Of a stretch of DNA of 64,000 nucleotides, positions 43,264-52,064 are shown piece after piece (position 1 is the first letter of the stretch; every line of letters starts with the position of its first letter). Source of the stretch: an uncultured Collinsella sp. (lineage in GTDB: Bacteria > Actinomycetota > Coriobacteriia > Coriobacteriales > Coriobacteriaceae). Where the stretch lies: NCBI GenBank assembly GCA_958403205.1, contig CATXWM010000002.1, positions 62,001-126,000 of the forward strand. The letters run 5' to 3'. The position numbers and the translations under genes are program-made. A model generated the notes under the pieces. It saw only the letters and a list, made by a program, of their open reading frames with translations. It searched no databases and was not told the origin of the DNA.

Positions 43264-46044
43264 TTGGCGCGCGGATCTGCACAAAACGCCAAAGGCAATA
43301 AGGCCAATAACCAACCGGCATCTGCTAAGGGTGCCGGTTCCCATCTGCGTGCCAATAAGGGCCACGAGGCGGACTTTGACGATTTTGAGCCCTTGGTCGA
43401 GCCCTCGGCCAACCGCGATATTGCCGGCGTGGTCATCGCCGTTTTGGCGATTGCGTCCTTCATTGCCGTGATTTCTCCGGCAACAGCACCCGTTACGGCT
43501 GCGGTTGCCGGTTTCTACCACCTGGGCTTTGGTCTGGGCGCCTACGTGCTGCCGATCGTCATTTTGCTGTTTGCCGCCACGCTCTTTTTAGGCGAGGACT
43601 CGCCGCTCAACATTCGCTCGGTCGCGGGTGGAGCCGTGGTCTTTATCGCCGTTGTCTCCATTCTTTCTCTGATGGTGCCGGGTACGAGCGACTCGTGTGA
43701 CCTTATGTTCACGCCGCAAAATCTGTCCGCCTCAGGTGGCTACATCGGTGCGTTTATTGCGAGTGCGCTGCAGAATGCCCTGGGTAAGCCTATCGCGATG
43801 GTGGTCCTGTTGGGTCTGGCCGTCGTTGGTTTTGTCATCATCGGCTTTTCGGTGGGTGGCGTGCTGCGCTCTGCTCGCGACCGCGCGGCCGATTTTGCCG
43901 AGCGCCGTCGTGCCGATGTTAACGCGAGCCCGTGGGGTGACGACGAAGCCCTGTCGGTGCCCGGCGTTGCCCGTCCGCACCTGAGCATTCTTCGTCAAAA
44001 GGGCTCCGATGCTGCCGTGACCACGGTTATGGGCAACGATGTGGACCCGGTTTTGGACGATGACGACGAGGATGAGAATCCGTTTGTCGACGTGTCCGAG
44101 TCGGTTGAGACTGAGCGCGCTAAGACGACGCTGCTGCCGCGCCGCCATGCAAAGAAGGGCAAGGCTGCGCCTAAGCTCAATACAAGCGAGCCCGACCCGT
44201 CTTGGTCCGATAGCGAGATTGAGCTCACCGAGGGCGATGACGAGGATGACGAGGCTCCGATTGAGACCGCAAAGACAACTTTGCTGCCGCGCCGCCATGC
44301 AAAGCACGACCAGGTAACCGGTCAACTTTCGATGGAAGACGACCCCGATAAGATCGACGAGTCCGAGCCGCCGTTTGCCGTGAATCCTGTTTCGGCAGCA
44401 CCTCAGATCCCCGACTTCTTGAAGCATCCCAATGTTGCCAATGCGTCTGCCTCGAGTGCTGTCGATTCGGCTGCGGCTAGCGATGGGGGAGCGGACGGCG
44501 GCGCCGCAGATAACGAGGGCGAAGAAGAGGACGGCCTCAAGCTTCCGCCGCTCGAGATCCTGCACGCCAACCCGCAGTCGGCGTCCTCCGCGTCATCTGA
44601 CAAGGAGCTGGAACAGACTGCCGAGTCACTGCAATCCACCTTGCTTGAGTTTGGCCGCAGTGCCCGCGTGGTCGGCTGGATCGCCGGCCCCACGGTTACG
44701 ACCTTTAAGCTTCAGCCCGGTGAGGGCGAGCGCGTGAGCAAAATCTCGAGCCTCGAGGACGATATCGCGCTTTCGCTCGCTGCCCAGTCGGTACGTATCT
44801 TTGCTCCGATCCCCGGTACCTCGCTCGTGGGCATCGAGATTCCCAACCGCAAGCGCCAGAACGTCAACCTGGGCGACGTGCTGCCCTATGTGAAGGGCGG
44901 TCCGCTCGAGCTCGCCATCGGCCGCGATGCCGAGGGCACGCCGGTTGTCGCCGATCTCGCCAAGATGCCCCACCTGCTGATTGCCGGTACGACCGGTTCC
45001 GGTAAGTCGGTGATGATCAACTCCATCATCACGACCCTGCTCATGCGCGCCCTTCCCGAGGACGTTCGCCTGATCATGGTCGACCCCAAACGCGTCGAGC
45101 TTGCGGGCTATAACGGTTTGCCGCATCTCTATGTGCCCGTGGTGACCGAGCCCAAGCAGGCCGCGAGCGCTCTGCAATGGGCCGTGTCCGAGATGGAGCG
45201 TCGCCTGAAGGTCTTCGAGCGTCTTAACGTGCGTAAGATCTCGACCTACAACGAAAAGCAGGCCGCCGGCGAGTTTGAGCATTACGATAACCCGCCGCAA
45301 AAGATGCCCTACTTGGTCATCATCATTGACGAGCTCTCGGACCTGATGATGGTCGCCGGTAAGGATGTCGAGGCCTCGATCGTGCGTATTGCTCAGCTGG
45401 GCCGTGCCGCCGGTATCCACCTTATCGTGGCCACGCAGCGCCCGAGCTCCAACGTGGTGACGGGCCTCATCAAGGCCAACATCACCAACCGCATCGCCTT
45501 TAACGTCGCCACGGGCATCGACTCGCGCGTCATCATCGACCAGATGGGTGCCGAAAAGCTCACCGGTTTGGGCGACATGCTGTTCTCCAAGGTCGACTGG
45601 GGCAAGCCCCGCCGTATCCAGGGCTGCTTTGTCTCGGATGATGAGATCAACGAGATTGTCGAGTTCGTCAAGTCGCAGAGTGAGCCAGACTACCACGAGG
45701 AGATCCTGTCTGCCGTGGCGCCCGCTTCCATGTCCATGGCGGGTGGCGGCGGCATTGTCCGCACCGGAGTCGCCGAGCCGCAAGACGATGATCCGCTCAT
45801 CTGGGAAGCCGCCCATATTGTGGTGGATTCGCAGCTTGGCTCCACATCTGGCCTGCAACGCCGCCTGAAGGTTGGCTATGCGCGTGCCGGGCGTATTATG
45901 GATATGCTGGAAGAAAAGGGTGTCGTCGGTCCGCCCGACGGTTCCAAGCCGCGCGAGGTCCTGCTGGACGAGGAGGGGCTTGCCGCGCTGGAATCTGTCG
46001 ACGCCGAGATGGCACGTGAAGATCGTGAGTTTGGAGGATTCTGA
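43264..46044 (+). CDS. ftsK: DNA translocase FtsK/SpoIIIE
   Basis: Septal DNA pump that clears chromosomes and activates dimer resolution. TTG start with GGAGG upstream. A basic N-terminus, four membrane helices (about residues 55-205), an acidic linker (about 240-450), then the motor: GTTGSGKSVMINSII (Walker A near residue 578), the LIMVDPKRVEL and IIDELSDLMM (Walker B) segments, and a C-terminal gamma winged helix (YARAGRIMDMLEEKGVVGP). The linker carries two exact copies of AKTTLLPRRHAK (residues 286-297 and 336-347). 926 residues. Confidence 0.95.
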   Translation: MARGSAQNAKGNKANNQPASAKGAGSHLRANKGHEADFDDFEPLVEPSANRDIAGVVIAVLAIASFIAVISPATAPVTAAVAGFYHLGFGLGAYVLPIVILLFAATLFLGEDSPLNIRSVAGGAVVFIAVVSILSLMVPGTSDSCDLMFTPQNLSASGGYIGAFIASALQNALGKPIAMVVLLGLAVVGFVIIGFSVGGVLRSARDRAADFAERRRADVNASPWGDDEALSVPGVARPHLSILRQKGSDAAVTTVMGNDVDPVLDDDDEDENPFVDVSESVETERAKTTLLPRRHAKKGKAAPKLNTSEPDPSWSDSEIELTEGDDEDDEAPIETAKTTLLPRRHAKHDQVTGQLSMEDDPDKIDESEPPFAVNPVSAAPQIPDFLKHPNVANASASSAVDSAAASDGGADGGAADNEGEEEDGLKLPPLEILHANPQSASSASSDKELEQTAESLQSTLLEFGRSARVVGWIAGPTVTTFKLQPGEGERVSKISSLEDDIALSLAAQSVRIFAPIPGTSLVGIEIPNRKRQNVNLGDVLPYVKGGPLELAIGRDAEGTPVVADLAKMPHLLIAGTTGSGKSVMINSIITTLLMRALPEDVRLIMVDPKRVELAGYNGLPHLYVPVVTEPKQAASALQWAVSEMERRLKVFERLNVRKISTYNEKQAAGEFEHYDNPPQKMPYLVIIIDELSDLMMVAGKDVEASIVRIAQLGRAAGIHLIVATQRPSSNVVTGLIKANITNRIAFNVATGIDSRVIIDQMGAEKLTGLGDMLFSKVDWGKPRRIQGCFVSDDEINEIVEFVKSQSEPDYHEEILSAVAPASMSMAGGGGIVRTGVAEPQDDDPLIWEAAHIVVDSQLGSTSGLQRRLKVGYARAGRIMDMLEEKGVVGPPDGSKPREVLLDEEGLAALESVDAEMAREDREFGGF

Positions 46045-47552
46045 TGGCTGCACGCTTTGGTGACATGCTGCTCGAGCAGCGTCGCAGAATGGGCCTTTCC
46101 ATTCAGCAGGTCGCCAACACCATCAAAATCAGGCCGCAGATCATCGAGTTTTTCGAGACCGGTAACTTTGCTTCGATGCCGCCGCGCGGCTATGCGCAGG
46201 GCATGATTTCGAGCTATGCTCGCTTTTTGGGCCTCAATCCGCGCGAGGTCGTCAATGCCTACTTTGACGACCTGATGGCATACGAACGCGAGACGTCGCA
46301 GCAGGGCGGTCGTTTTCAGGACGCCGCCGGCTACGTCAATTCGCGTTCCTCGGTCGATAATGGGCGCTTCCTGATGGTTCAGGGCGGTCGTTCGACCCGC
46401 TATGGACAGCGTCCTCAGCAGGCCGGTTACATTACCGAGACGGGTTCGGGCGAGGAGATTCGCTCACAGCGTGACCGGTTCCGCAGTACGCCGATGCCCG
46501 AGGACTGTGCACTTCCCGCTGCCCGCGGCGTGGCGCGTGACCCTCGTGCCGGCTACGGCGACGGCGGCTATTCCGATCGCGGTTACCGTGGTGTCTCTAC
46601 CGGACGCTCTCGCGGTGGCTATGCGGACGCCGATACCACGCAGGTGACGCCGCGTCTTCGCTCTCAGTCGCAGCCGTATGGCCAGCGCTCTTCGGCTTCG
46701 CGTTCTGGCCAGCGTGGCTATCAAGGCCGCGGTGAACTTGCGCTCCGCTCGGGTCAGCGCAACCTTCAGGGCCAGGGTGGCTATCGCGTCCGTTCCGATA
46801 GCAATCGTGGTCGTATGCCTCAGGGAGGCGGCCGCAGCAGTTCCAGTCGTGGACGCGGCGGATCACGTACTCCTCAAAACAACGGGCTCGATCCGCGTAT
46901 CGTCTACGCCGGCATCGGCGCCGTTGCGCTGCTGTTGATTGTGCTCATCGTGGTGCTTCTGCGCGGCTGCGTATCTTCGGCGCCCGAGAACACGCCCGAG
47001 ACGCCCACTGCTACCAAGACGACGAACAAGAAGTCTTCTAAGAAGACCGAAACGGTCGACGAGGACGAAGACACCGATGAGCCGACGGATGAGTCGACCG
47101 ATGCGGAAGCCACCAAGACGACGGCTAAAAAGGAAGAGAACGAGGTAACGAAGGTCAAGGTCTCCGTTGCCAAGGGAAAGACCGCGTGGATTGAGGTCAA
47201 GGTCGACGGCAAGTCGGTCTATGGCGCCCAGGCGACTGGCCCCTTTGAGCAGGAGTACACGCCCGAGTCCTCAATCGAGATTACCACGTCCAAGCCTTCC
47301 GATGTCACCGTTACCAAGAACGGCGAAAAGGTCCGTTACGATACCAAGACCTCGGGCGTGGCGCGCGTGACGATCACCGTTCCCAAGAAGGAGACGACTG
47401 ATTCCGAGAATGGTGAAAGTTCTGATGGTACCGACTCCACCGATGGTACCGATACCACCGACGGTACCGATGCCCAGTCCACGGATGGCGCCGATACCGC
47501 AACTGACGGTCAGACGCCCACCGATTCTACCGACTATTCGTACGATAGCTAA
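46044..47552 (+). CDS. RodZ-like helix-turn-helix membrane protein
   Basis: Candidate morphogenetic protein. An N-terminal Cro/C1-type helix-turn-helix (GDMLLEQRRRMGLSIQQVA then PPRGYAQGMISSYARFLGLNP, residues about 6-65) matches RodZ, which links MreB to the wall machinery. A long Arg/Gly/Ser/Gln-rich segment follows, then one membrane helix (about 295-318) ending in RGC, a Thr/Glu/Lys-rich outer stretch, a DUF4115-like beta domain (about 370-450), and a tail of TDGTD-type repeats. ATG overlaps the ftsK TGA. 502 residues. ftsK-rodZ-pgsA is a known order. Confidence 0.8.
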   Translation: MAARFGDMLLEQRRRMGLSIQQVANTIKIRPQIIEFFETGNFASMPPRGYAQGMISSYARFLGLNPREVVNAYFDDLMAYERETSQQGGRFQDAAGYVNSRSSVDNGRFLMVQGGRSTRYGQRPQQAGYITETGSGEEIRSQRDRFRSTPMPEDCALPAARGVARDPRAGYGDGGYSDRGYRGVSTGRSRGGYADADTTQVTPRLRSQSQPYGQRSSASRSGQRGYQGRGELALRSGQRNLQGQGGYRVRSDSNRGRMPQGGGRSSSSRGRGGSRTPQNNGLDPRIVYAGIGAVALLLIVLIVVLLRGCVSSAPENTPETPTATKTTNKKSSKKTETVDEDEDTDEPTDESTDAEATKTTAKKEENEVTKVKVSVAKGKTAWIEVKVDGKSVYGAQATGPFEQEYTPESSIEITTSKPSDVTVTKNGEKVRYDTKTSGVARVTITVPKKETTDSENGESSDGTDSTDGTDTTDGTDAQSTDGADTATDGQTPTDSTDYSYDS

Positions 47553-47581
47553 TAAGCCGCTCGTACGCGAAAGGAAACATC

Positions 47582-48079
47582 ATGGCTAAAGATTCCAGCT
47601 TCGACGTCGTGTCCGAGGTCAACATGCAAGAGGTCGACAACGCCTTCCAGCAGACCACGCGCGAGATTTCCCAGCGCTATGACCTTAAGGATTCCGGCGC
47701 CACGATCGAGCTTTCGAAGGGCGACAAGCTCTTTACGATCAACGCCCCGGCCGACTTTGTCTCCAAGCAGATTATCGACGTGCTGAGCTCCAAGCTCATC
47801 AAGCGCGGCATTGACCTCAAGGCTGTCTCGTGGGATGCTCCGCAGGCGGCATCGGGCGGTACCGTGCGCGTGCTCGGCCATATCGTCGAGGGTATCGACC
47901 CTGCGACCGCCAAGAAGATCAACAAGGACATCAAGGACCAAAAGCTCAAAGTCAAGGTGATCATCGAGGCCGACAAGCTGCGTGTTTCCTCTGCTTCGAA
48001 GGACGCGTTGCAGACCGTGATCCAGTTCCTGCGCGACCAGGACTACGGTCAGCCGCTGCAGTTCACCAACTACCGCTAA
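47582..48079 (+). CDS. yajQ: YajQ family nucleotide-binding protein
   Basis: UPF0234 protein of two ferredoxin-like domains; members bind RNA/nucleotides, and some bind cyclic di-GMP. Recognised by DSSFDVVSEVNMQEVDNA at the start, KDSGATIELS, and the C-terminal VSSASKDALQTVIQFLRDQDYGQPLQFTNYR (last part LQFTNYR). 165 residues, standard. AAAGGAAAC precedes the ATG. Its role in this organism is not known. Confidence 0.92.
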   Translation: MAKDSSFDVVSEVNMQEVDNAFQQTTREISQRYDLKDSGATIELSKGDKLFTINAPADFVSKQIIDVLSSKLIKRGIDLKAVSWDAPQAASGGTVRVLGHIVEGIDPATAKKINKDIKDQKLKVKVIIEADKLRVSSASKDALQTVIQFLRDQDYGQPLQFTNYR

Positions 48080-48106
48080 TATCATTCGAAAGGACCGCTC
48101 TCCAAC

Positions 48107-49456
48107 ATGGATACACCGTTGGGCTCCGTGCTCTACATCACCCTCGGGTGCGCTAAGAACGAGGTTGACACCGACCGCATGCGTTCTCTTTTGACCGCCG
48201 CAGGCTACGAGGAGGCATTCGACCCGCAGGACGCCGATATCGCCATCGTCAATACATGCTCGTTCCTCGCCTCCGCAACGTCCGAGAGCATCGAGACCAC
48301 GCTCGAGCTCGCCAACGAGGTTCAGGACGGCGTTCGTTCTTGCCCCATCGTCATGTGCGGCTGCGTGCCGTCGCGCTATGGCGATGACCTGCCTGACGAG
48401 CTGCCCGAGGTCGCTGCCTTTGTGAAGGCCGACGAGGAAGATGGCATCGTGGCGGTCATCGATGGCGTGCTGGGTGTCGAGCGTGAGATTGCAGCCTATA
48501 TCCCGCAGGTCAAACGTACCGTCGAGGGTGCTGTCGCTTACGTCAAGATTTCCGATGGCTGCAACCGCTTCTGCAGCTTCTGCATGATTCCCTACATCCG
48601 CGGCCGCTATCATTCGCGCAATGCCGAGAGCATCATCTCCGAGGTGTGCGACCTGGTTGCCGGCGGTGTGCGCGAGATCGTGCTGATCGGCCAGGACACG
48701 GGCATCTGGGGTACCGACTTTGCCGACGAGGACGTCGCCGATGGCTCGCCGCGCAATCTGGCGCAGCTGCTGCGTGCCGTCGCCGAGGCCGTGCGCCCGC
48801 ACAACGTCTGGGTCCGCGTGCTCTATCTGCAGCCCGAGGGCATGACTTACGAACTCATCGAGACGATTCGCGATACGCCCGAGGTGCTGCCCTATATCGA
48901 TATCCCCGTGCAGCACTGCGACGCGCGCATCCTCAAGGCTATGCGCCGTTCTGGTTCGCGCCAGGAGCTCGAGGACCTGTTCCGCGATCTGCGTGAGCGT
49001 ATCCCCGGCATCGTGATCCGTTCCACGGCCATGGTCGGCTTCCCGACCGAGACCGACGACGAGTTCCGCGACCTTATCGACTTTATGGACACCGTCGGCT
49101 TTGACTACACGAGCGTCTTTGCCTACTCGCAGGAGGAGGGCAGCCTGGCCGCTAAGATGGAGGGTCAGGTCGACGAAGAGGTCAAGCTCGAGCGCGCCCA
49201 GGAGGCCATGGACCTGGCCGAGTCGCTCGGTTTTGCCGCCACTGCCGCACATGTGGGCGAGCGCGCCCAGGTGATCGTCGACGGTATCGAAGAGACTGAG
49301 GACGGCGCCGAGCTGATCGGCCATGCCTGGTTCCAGTCGCCCGATTCCGATGGCGCGGTGCATCTGGACGCCAGCGAGGCGTCCGTGGGCGATATTCTGA
49401 CCGTCGAGTTTACCGATAGCTTCTGCTATGAGCTTATCGGTCATGTTGTGGAGTAG
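48107..49456 (+). CDS. rimO: Ribosomal protein S12 methylthiotransferase RimO
   Basis: Radical SAM enzyme that methylthiolates an aspartate of ribosomal protein S12. N-terminal YITLGCAKNEVDTDRM (LGCAKN is the RimO form), NTCSFLASATSES, the radical SAM motif DGCNRFCSFCMIPYIRG near residue 150, YLQPEGMT, and a C-terminal TRAM domain (from about residue 385). 449 residues. Third member of this family in the window, between yajQ and pgsA as in Bacillus ymf/yaj-type clusters. Confidence 0.93.
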   Translation: MDTPLGSVLYITLGCAKNEVDTDRMRSLLTAAGYEEAFDPQDADIAIVNTCSFLASATSESIETTLELANEVQDGVRSCPIVMCGCVPSRYGDDLPDELPEVAAFVKADEEDGIVAVIDGVLGVEREIAAYIPQVKRTVEGAVAYVKISDGCNRFCSFCMIPYIRGRYHSRNAESIISEVCDLVAGGVREIVLIGQDTGIWGTDFADEDVADGSPRNLAQLLRAVAEAVRPHNVWVRVLYLQPEGMTYELIETIRDTPEVLPYIDIPVQHCDARILKAMRRSGSRQELEDLFRDLRERIPGIVIRSTAMVGFPTETDDEFRDLIDFMDTVGFDYTSVFAYSQEEGSLAAKMEGQVDEEVKLERAQEAMDLAESLGFAATAAHVGERAQVIVDGIEETEDGAELIGHAWFQSPDSDGAVHLDASEASVGDILTVEFTDSFCYELIGHVVE

Positions 49457-49465
49457 GAGAGCGTC

Positions 49466-50104
49466 GTGGCTAACGAGAGCAATAAGGAACTGACGAGTGT
49501 CTGGACGCCCGCCAACATCGTGACGTGCGTTCGCATCGTCTTTATCCCGGTGTTCATGATCGTGTCGACGCTTTCTCACACGAGTGTTGCCGGTACGGAT
49601 TGGAGCACCTTCGACGGCCCGCTCGCCGCCGCTGCCTTCATTCTGTATGTGATCCTGTCGTGCACCGATAAGGTCGACGGTTATCTGGCGCGTTCGCGCA
49701 ACGAGATCACCGACTTCGGTAAATTCTTGGACCCCATCGCCGATAAGCTGCTCGTGTTCTCGGCCCTGCTGCTGTTCTTGGATTTTGGCGCGGTGACCGT
49801 GTGGTCCGTGTTCATTATCCTGTTCCGCGAGCTGCTGGTGAGCGCCCTTCGCATGGTCGCGAGTGCGGCCGGTGTGGTCGTTGCGGCCGATAAGCTCGGC
49901 AAGTACAAGACGGCAACCACGATGGTCTCCATTTGCGGTTACCTGTGCGTTTTTGCTATGGCCGGCTTGCACCTTGGCCCGGTGGCGCTGACGCTCGACA
50001 TCTACTCGGTGTCGCGCTTCCTGTACGCCGTTGCCGTTGTCCTGACCGTTATCTCGGGCGCCCAGTACTTCTGGAACTGCCGCAAGATCGTCTTTTCGGT
50101 CTAG
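49466..50104 (+). CDS. pgsA: CDP-diacylglycerol-glycerol-3-phosphate 3-phosphatidyltransferase
   Basis: Membrane enzyme making phosphatidylglycerol phosphate from the CdsA product. The CDP-alcohol phosphotransferase signature D-G-x2-A-R-x8-G-x3-D-x3-D is seen as DGYLARSRNEITDFGKFLDPIADK (split DGYLARSRNE and FGKFLDPIADK), around residues 71-94. About five membrane helices. 212 residues, GTG start with AGGAGAG. Followed closely by cinA, the usual pgsA-cinA-recA order. Confidence 0.94.
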   Translation: MANESNKELTSVWTPANIVTCVRIVFIPVFMIVSTLSHTSVAGTDWSTFDGPLAAAAFILYVILSCTDKVDGYLARSRNEITDFGKFLDPIADKLLVFSALLLFLDFGAVTVWSVFIILFRELLVSALRMVASAAGVVVAADKLGKYKTATTMVSICGYLCVFAMAGLHLGPVALTLDIYSVSRFLYAVAVVLTVISGAQYFWNCRKIVFSV

Positions 50105-50116
50105 GTCCTGGTGGGT

Positions 50117-50647
50117 ATGACGGACTCTTTTGAGCAGATTTCCGCACATAACGAGGAGCTGGCGCGTGATATTGTCGAGCGCGCGAGCGCTCGGGGCGTG
50201 ACGGTTTCGACGGCTGAGTCGCTGACGGCGGGTATGATCGCCTCGACGATTGCCGATATCCCGGGCGCCTCGGCGGTGCTGCGTGGCGGTGCGGTGACCT
50301 ATTGCGATGAGATTAAGCATCGTGTTCTTGGTGTTGAGCAGGAGACGCTCGACCGCTATACCGCGGTGTCGCATCAGACCGCGCGCGAGATGGCGGTGGG
50401 TTCGCTGGAGCTGTACCAGAGCGATATTGCAGTGAGCGCAACGGGTTATGCCGGCCCCGGCGGTGGCACTGAGGACGATCCGGCGGGCACTTTCTATATT
50501 GGCTGGGCGCATCGTTCCGCCGATGGGGGCGTGCCGGTCGTGGACTCTGTGCGCTGCCACAATGAGGGCGACCGTTCGCGTGTTCGTGCCCATGCGGTCG
50601 CGGAGGCATTGGGGCGCATTCCCCTTGTGCTCAACTCTATGGAATAG
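50117..50647 (+). CDS. pncC: CinA C-terminal domain protein (nicotinamide-nucleotide amidohydrolase)
   Basis: Deamidates NMN to NaMN in pyridine nucleotide salvage; only the PncC domain is present, without the CinA N-terminal competence-damage domain. TAESLTAGMIASTIADIPGAS, the FGGAVTY-equivalent LRGGAVTYCDEIKHRVLGV (in pieces GGAVTYCDEIK) and SATGYAGPGGGTED are diagnostic. 176 residues from ATG 50117; GTG 50111 is in frame. Lies upstream of recA as in the competence-linked cinA-recA pair of other bacteria, but a hairpin separates them. Confidence 0.9.
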   Translation: MTDSFEQISAHNEELARDIVERASARGVTVSTAESLTAGMIASTIADIPGASAVLRGGAVTYCDEIKHRVLGVEQETLDRYTAVSHQTAREMAVGSLELYQSDIAVSATGYAGPGGGTEDDPAGTFYIGWAHRSADGGVPVVDSVRCHNEGDRSRVRAHAVAEALGRIPLVLNSME

Positions 50648-50654
50648 ACATGTT

Positions 50655-50684
50655 TTAAGGGGCCTTAGGGCCCCTTAATTGTGG
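50655..50684 (+). terminator. Hairpin after cinA/pncC
   Basis: Perfect 10-bp stem TTAAGGGGCC (50655-50664) with GGCCCCTTAA (50669-50678), then TTGTGG. The U-tract is weak. Confidence 0.55.
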
Positions 50685-50753
50685 AGATAGGGACCTCTGA
50701 CAAATTTAGCGTTTGTGCTGGTTGTAGATGTATTTTTGCCTGCCTTGTTCATA

Positions 50754-50815
50754 TTTGGTCCTTTGTGGTCAAGTATTTGGTCAGTGTTTGGTCGGCGTTT
50801 GGTTGGGTTTTGGAA
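50754..50815 (+). promoter_or_regulatory. Six-copy TTGGTC array with 11-nt period upstream of recA
   Basis: Units at 50755 (TTGGTC), 50765 (GTGGTC), 50777 (TTGGTC), 50788 (TTGGTC), 50799 (TTGGTT) and 50810 (TTGGAA); first to last is 55 nt, five helical turns of 11. All copies face the same side of the helix, as expected for cooperative protein binding. A TATGAT at 50828-50833 could be a distal -10. The LexA-controlled promoter lies 31 nt beyond the array. Confidence 0.6.
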
Positions 50816-50845
50816 AGACCGCCTGCATATGATTGGCCTGAACGG

Positions 50846-50874
50846 TTGACCACGAACAGCCGTTCGTTTATTAT
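50846..50874 (+). promoter_or_regulatory. LexA-controlled recA promoter with SOS box in the spacer
   Basis: TTGACC (50846-50851), 17-nt spacer, TATTAT (50869-50874). The spacer holds the SOS box CGAACAGCCGTTCG (50853-50866), a perfect CGAAC-N4-GTTCG. LexA bound here would block RNA polymerase directly. Confidence 0.85.
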
Positions 50875-50904
50875 CGATGCAGGTTGTTAAGAGGAGGGCT
50901 ATTC

Positions 50905-52053
50905 ATGGCCAAGAATTCAGGTCCCGTACGTACCGTTCATGCTCGCACGACGGGTAAAGAGCGCGATGAGATGATCGCCACCACCAAGGCCGAGATCGAG
51001 AAGAAATTCGGCCAGGGTTCCATCATGAGGTACGGCGACGGTGGTCCCGAGCTCGAGGTCGAGGCCATTCCCACGGGCGCCCTGGCCCTCGATGCCGCGC
51101 TGGGTATCGGCGGCGTGCCGCGCGGCCGTATCGTCGAGATTTACGGTCCTGAGTCCTCCGGTAAGACGACGCTTTCGCTCGAGATCCTGGCCGAGGCCCA
51201 GGCAATGGGTGGCGTTGTGGCATTTATCGATGCCGAGCACGCGCTTGATCCCACGTATGCCGCGCGCATCGGCGTGGATATCGACGAGGTGCTCATTTCC
51301 CAGCCCGATACGGGCGAGCAGGCGCTCGAGATTGTTGACATGCTCGTGCGTTCCGGCGCCATCGATGCCATCGTCGTCGACTCCGTCGCCGCGCTGACCC
51401 CGCGTGCCGAGATCGAGGGAGAAATCGGCGATACTACGGTCGGTCTTCAGGCTCGCCTGATGAGCCAGGCGCTCCGCAAGCTCGCCGGCTCGCTGTCCAA
51501 GTCCAACACGACGTGCATCTTCATTAACCAGCTGCGTGAGAAGATCGGCGTTATGTTCGGCAACCCCGAGACTACGACGGGCGGCCGCGCCCTTAAGTTC
51601 TTCTCTTCGGTGCGTATCGACATTCGCCGTATCGACAGCATTAAGCTTAAGGACGAGGTTATCGGTAACCGCGTGCGCGCCAAGGTCGTTAAGAACAAGG
51701 TGGCAGCTCCGTTCCGTTCTGCTGAGTTCGACATCATGTACGGTACGGGCATCTCTAAGGAGGGCTCGATTCTGGACATGGCTGTCGAGTGCGGCATCTG
51801 TAAGAAGATGGGCTCCTGGTTTGCCTATGGCGAGGATAAGCTCGGCAACGGTCGCGAGGCCGCCAAGGCGTTCCTGCGCGAACACCCCGATTGTGCCGAC
51901 GAGATTGAGCATAAGGTCCGCCTTGCCTGTGGACTTGAGTTTGATGACGATGCTCCGTCCGAGGTCGAGCTGACCGATCAGCCTGCGCCTGAGGAGTTTG
52001 ACGAGCTTTACGCCATCGATGGTTCCGCCATGCTCGATGATGACGACGAGTAG
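50905..52053 (+). CDS. recA: Recombinase RecA
   Basis: Strand-exchange protein and SOS co-protease. ATG 50905 has GAGGAGGG 8 nt upstream; TTG 50884 is in frame but is part of the leader. Walker [14 protein letters not shown] near residue 80, [17 protein letters not shown] (Walker B), loop 2 with [13 protein letters not shown], and an acidic tail ending AMLDDDDE. 382 residues, slightly long because of that tail, which tunes RecA activity. RecX follows 11 nt later. Confidence 0.98.
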   Translation: MAKNSGPVRTVHARTTGKERDEMIATTKAEIEKKFGQGSIMRYGDGGPELEVEAIPTGALALDAALGIGGVPRGRIVEIYGPESSGKTTLSLEILAEAQAMGGVVAFIDAEHALDPTYAARIGVDIDEVLISQPDTGEQALEIVDMLVRSGAIDAIVVDSVAALTPRAEIEGEIGDTTVGLQARLMSQALRKLAGSLSKSNTTCIFINQLREKIGVMFGNPETTTGGRALKFFSSVRIDIRRIDSIKLKDEVIGNRVRAKVVKNKVAAPFRSAEFDIMYGTGISKEGSILDMAVECGICKKMGSWFAYGEDKLGNGREAAKAFLREHPDCADEIEHKVRLACGLEFDDDAPSEVELTDQPAPEEFDELYAIDGSAMLDDDDE

Positions 52054-52064
52054 CGGTTACGCTC

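Noticed and set aside
47549..50593. Open frame of about 1000 codons on the minus strand across yajQ, rimO, pgsA and cinA
   Set aside because: Spans four convincing genes in antisense. G+C-rich third positions remove stop codons in this frame, and the translation has no domain.
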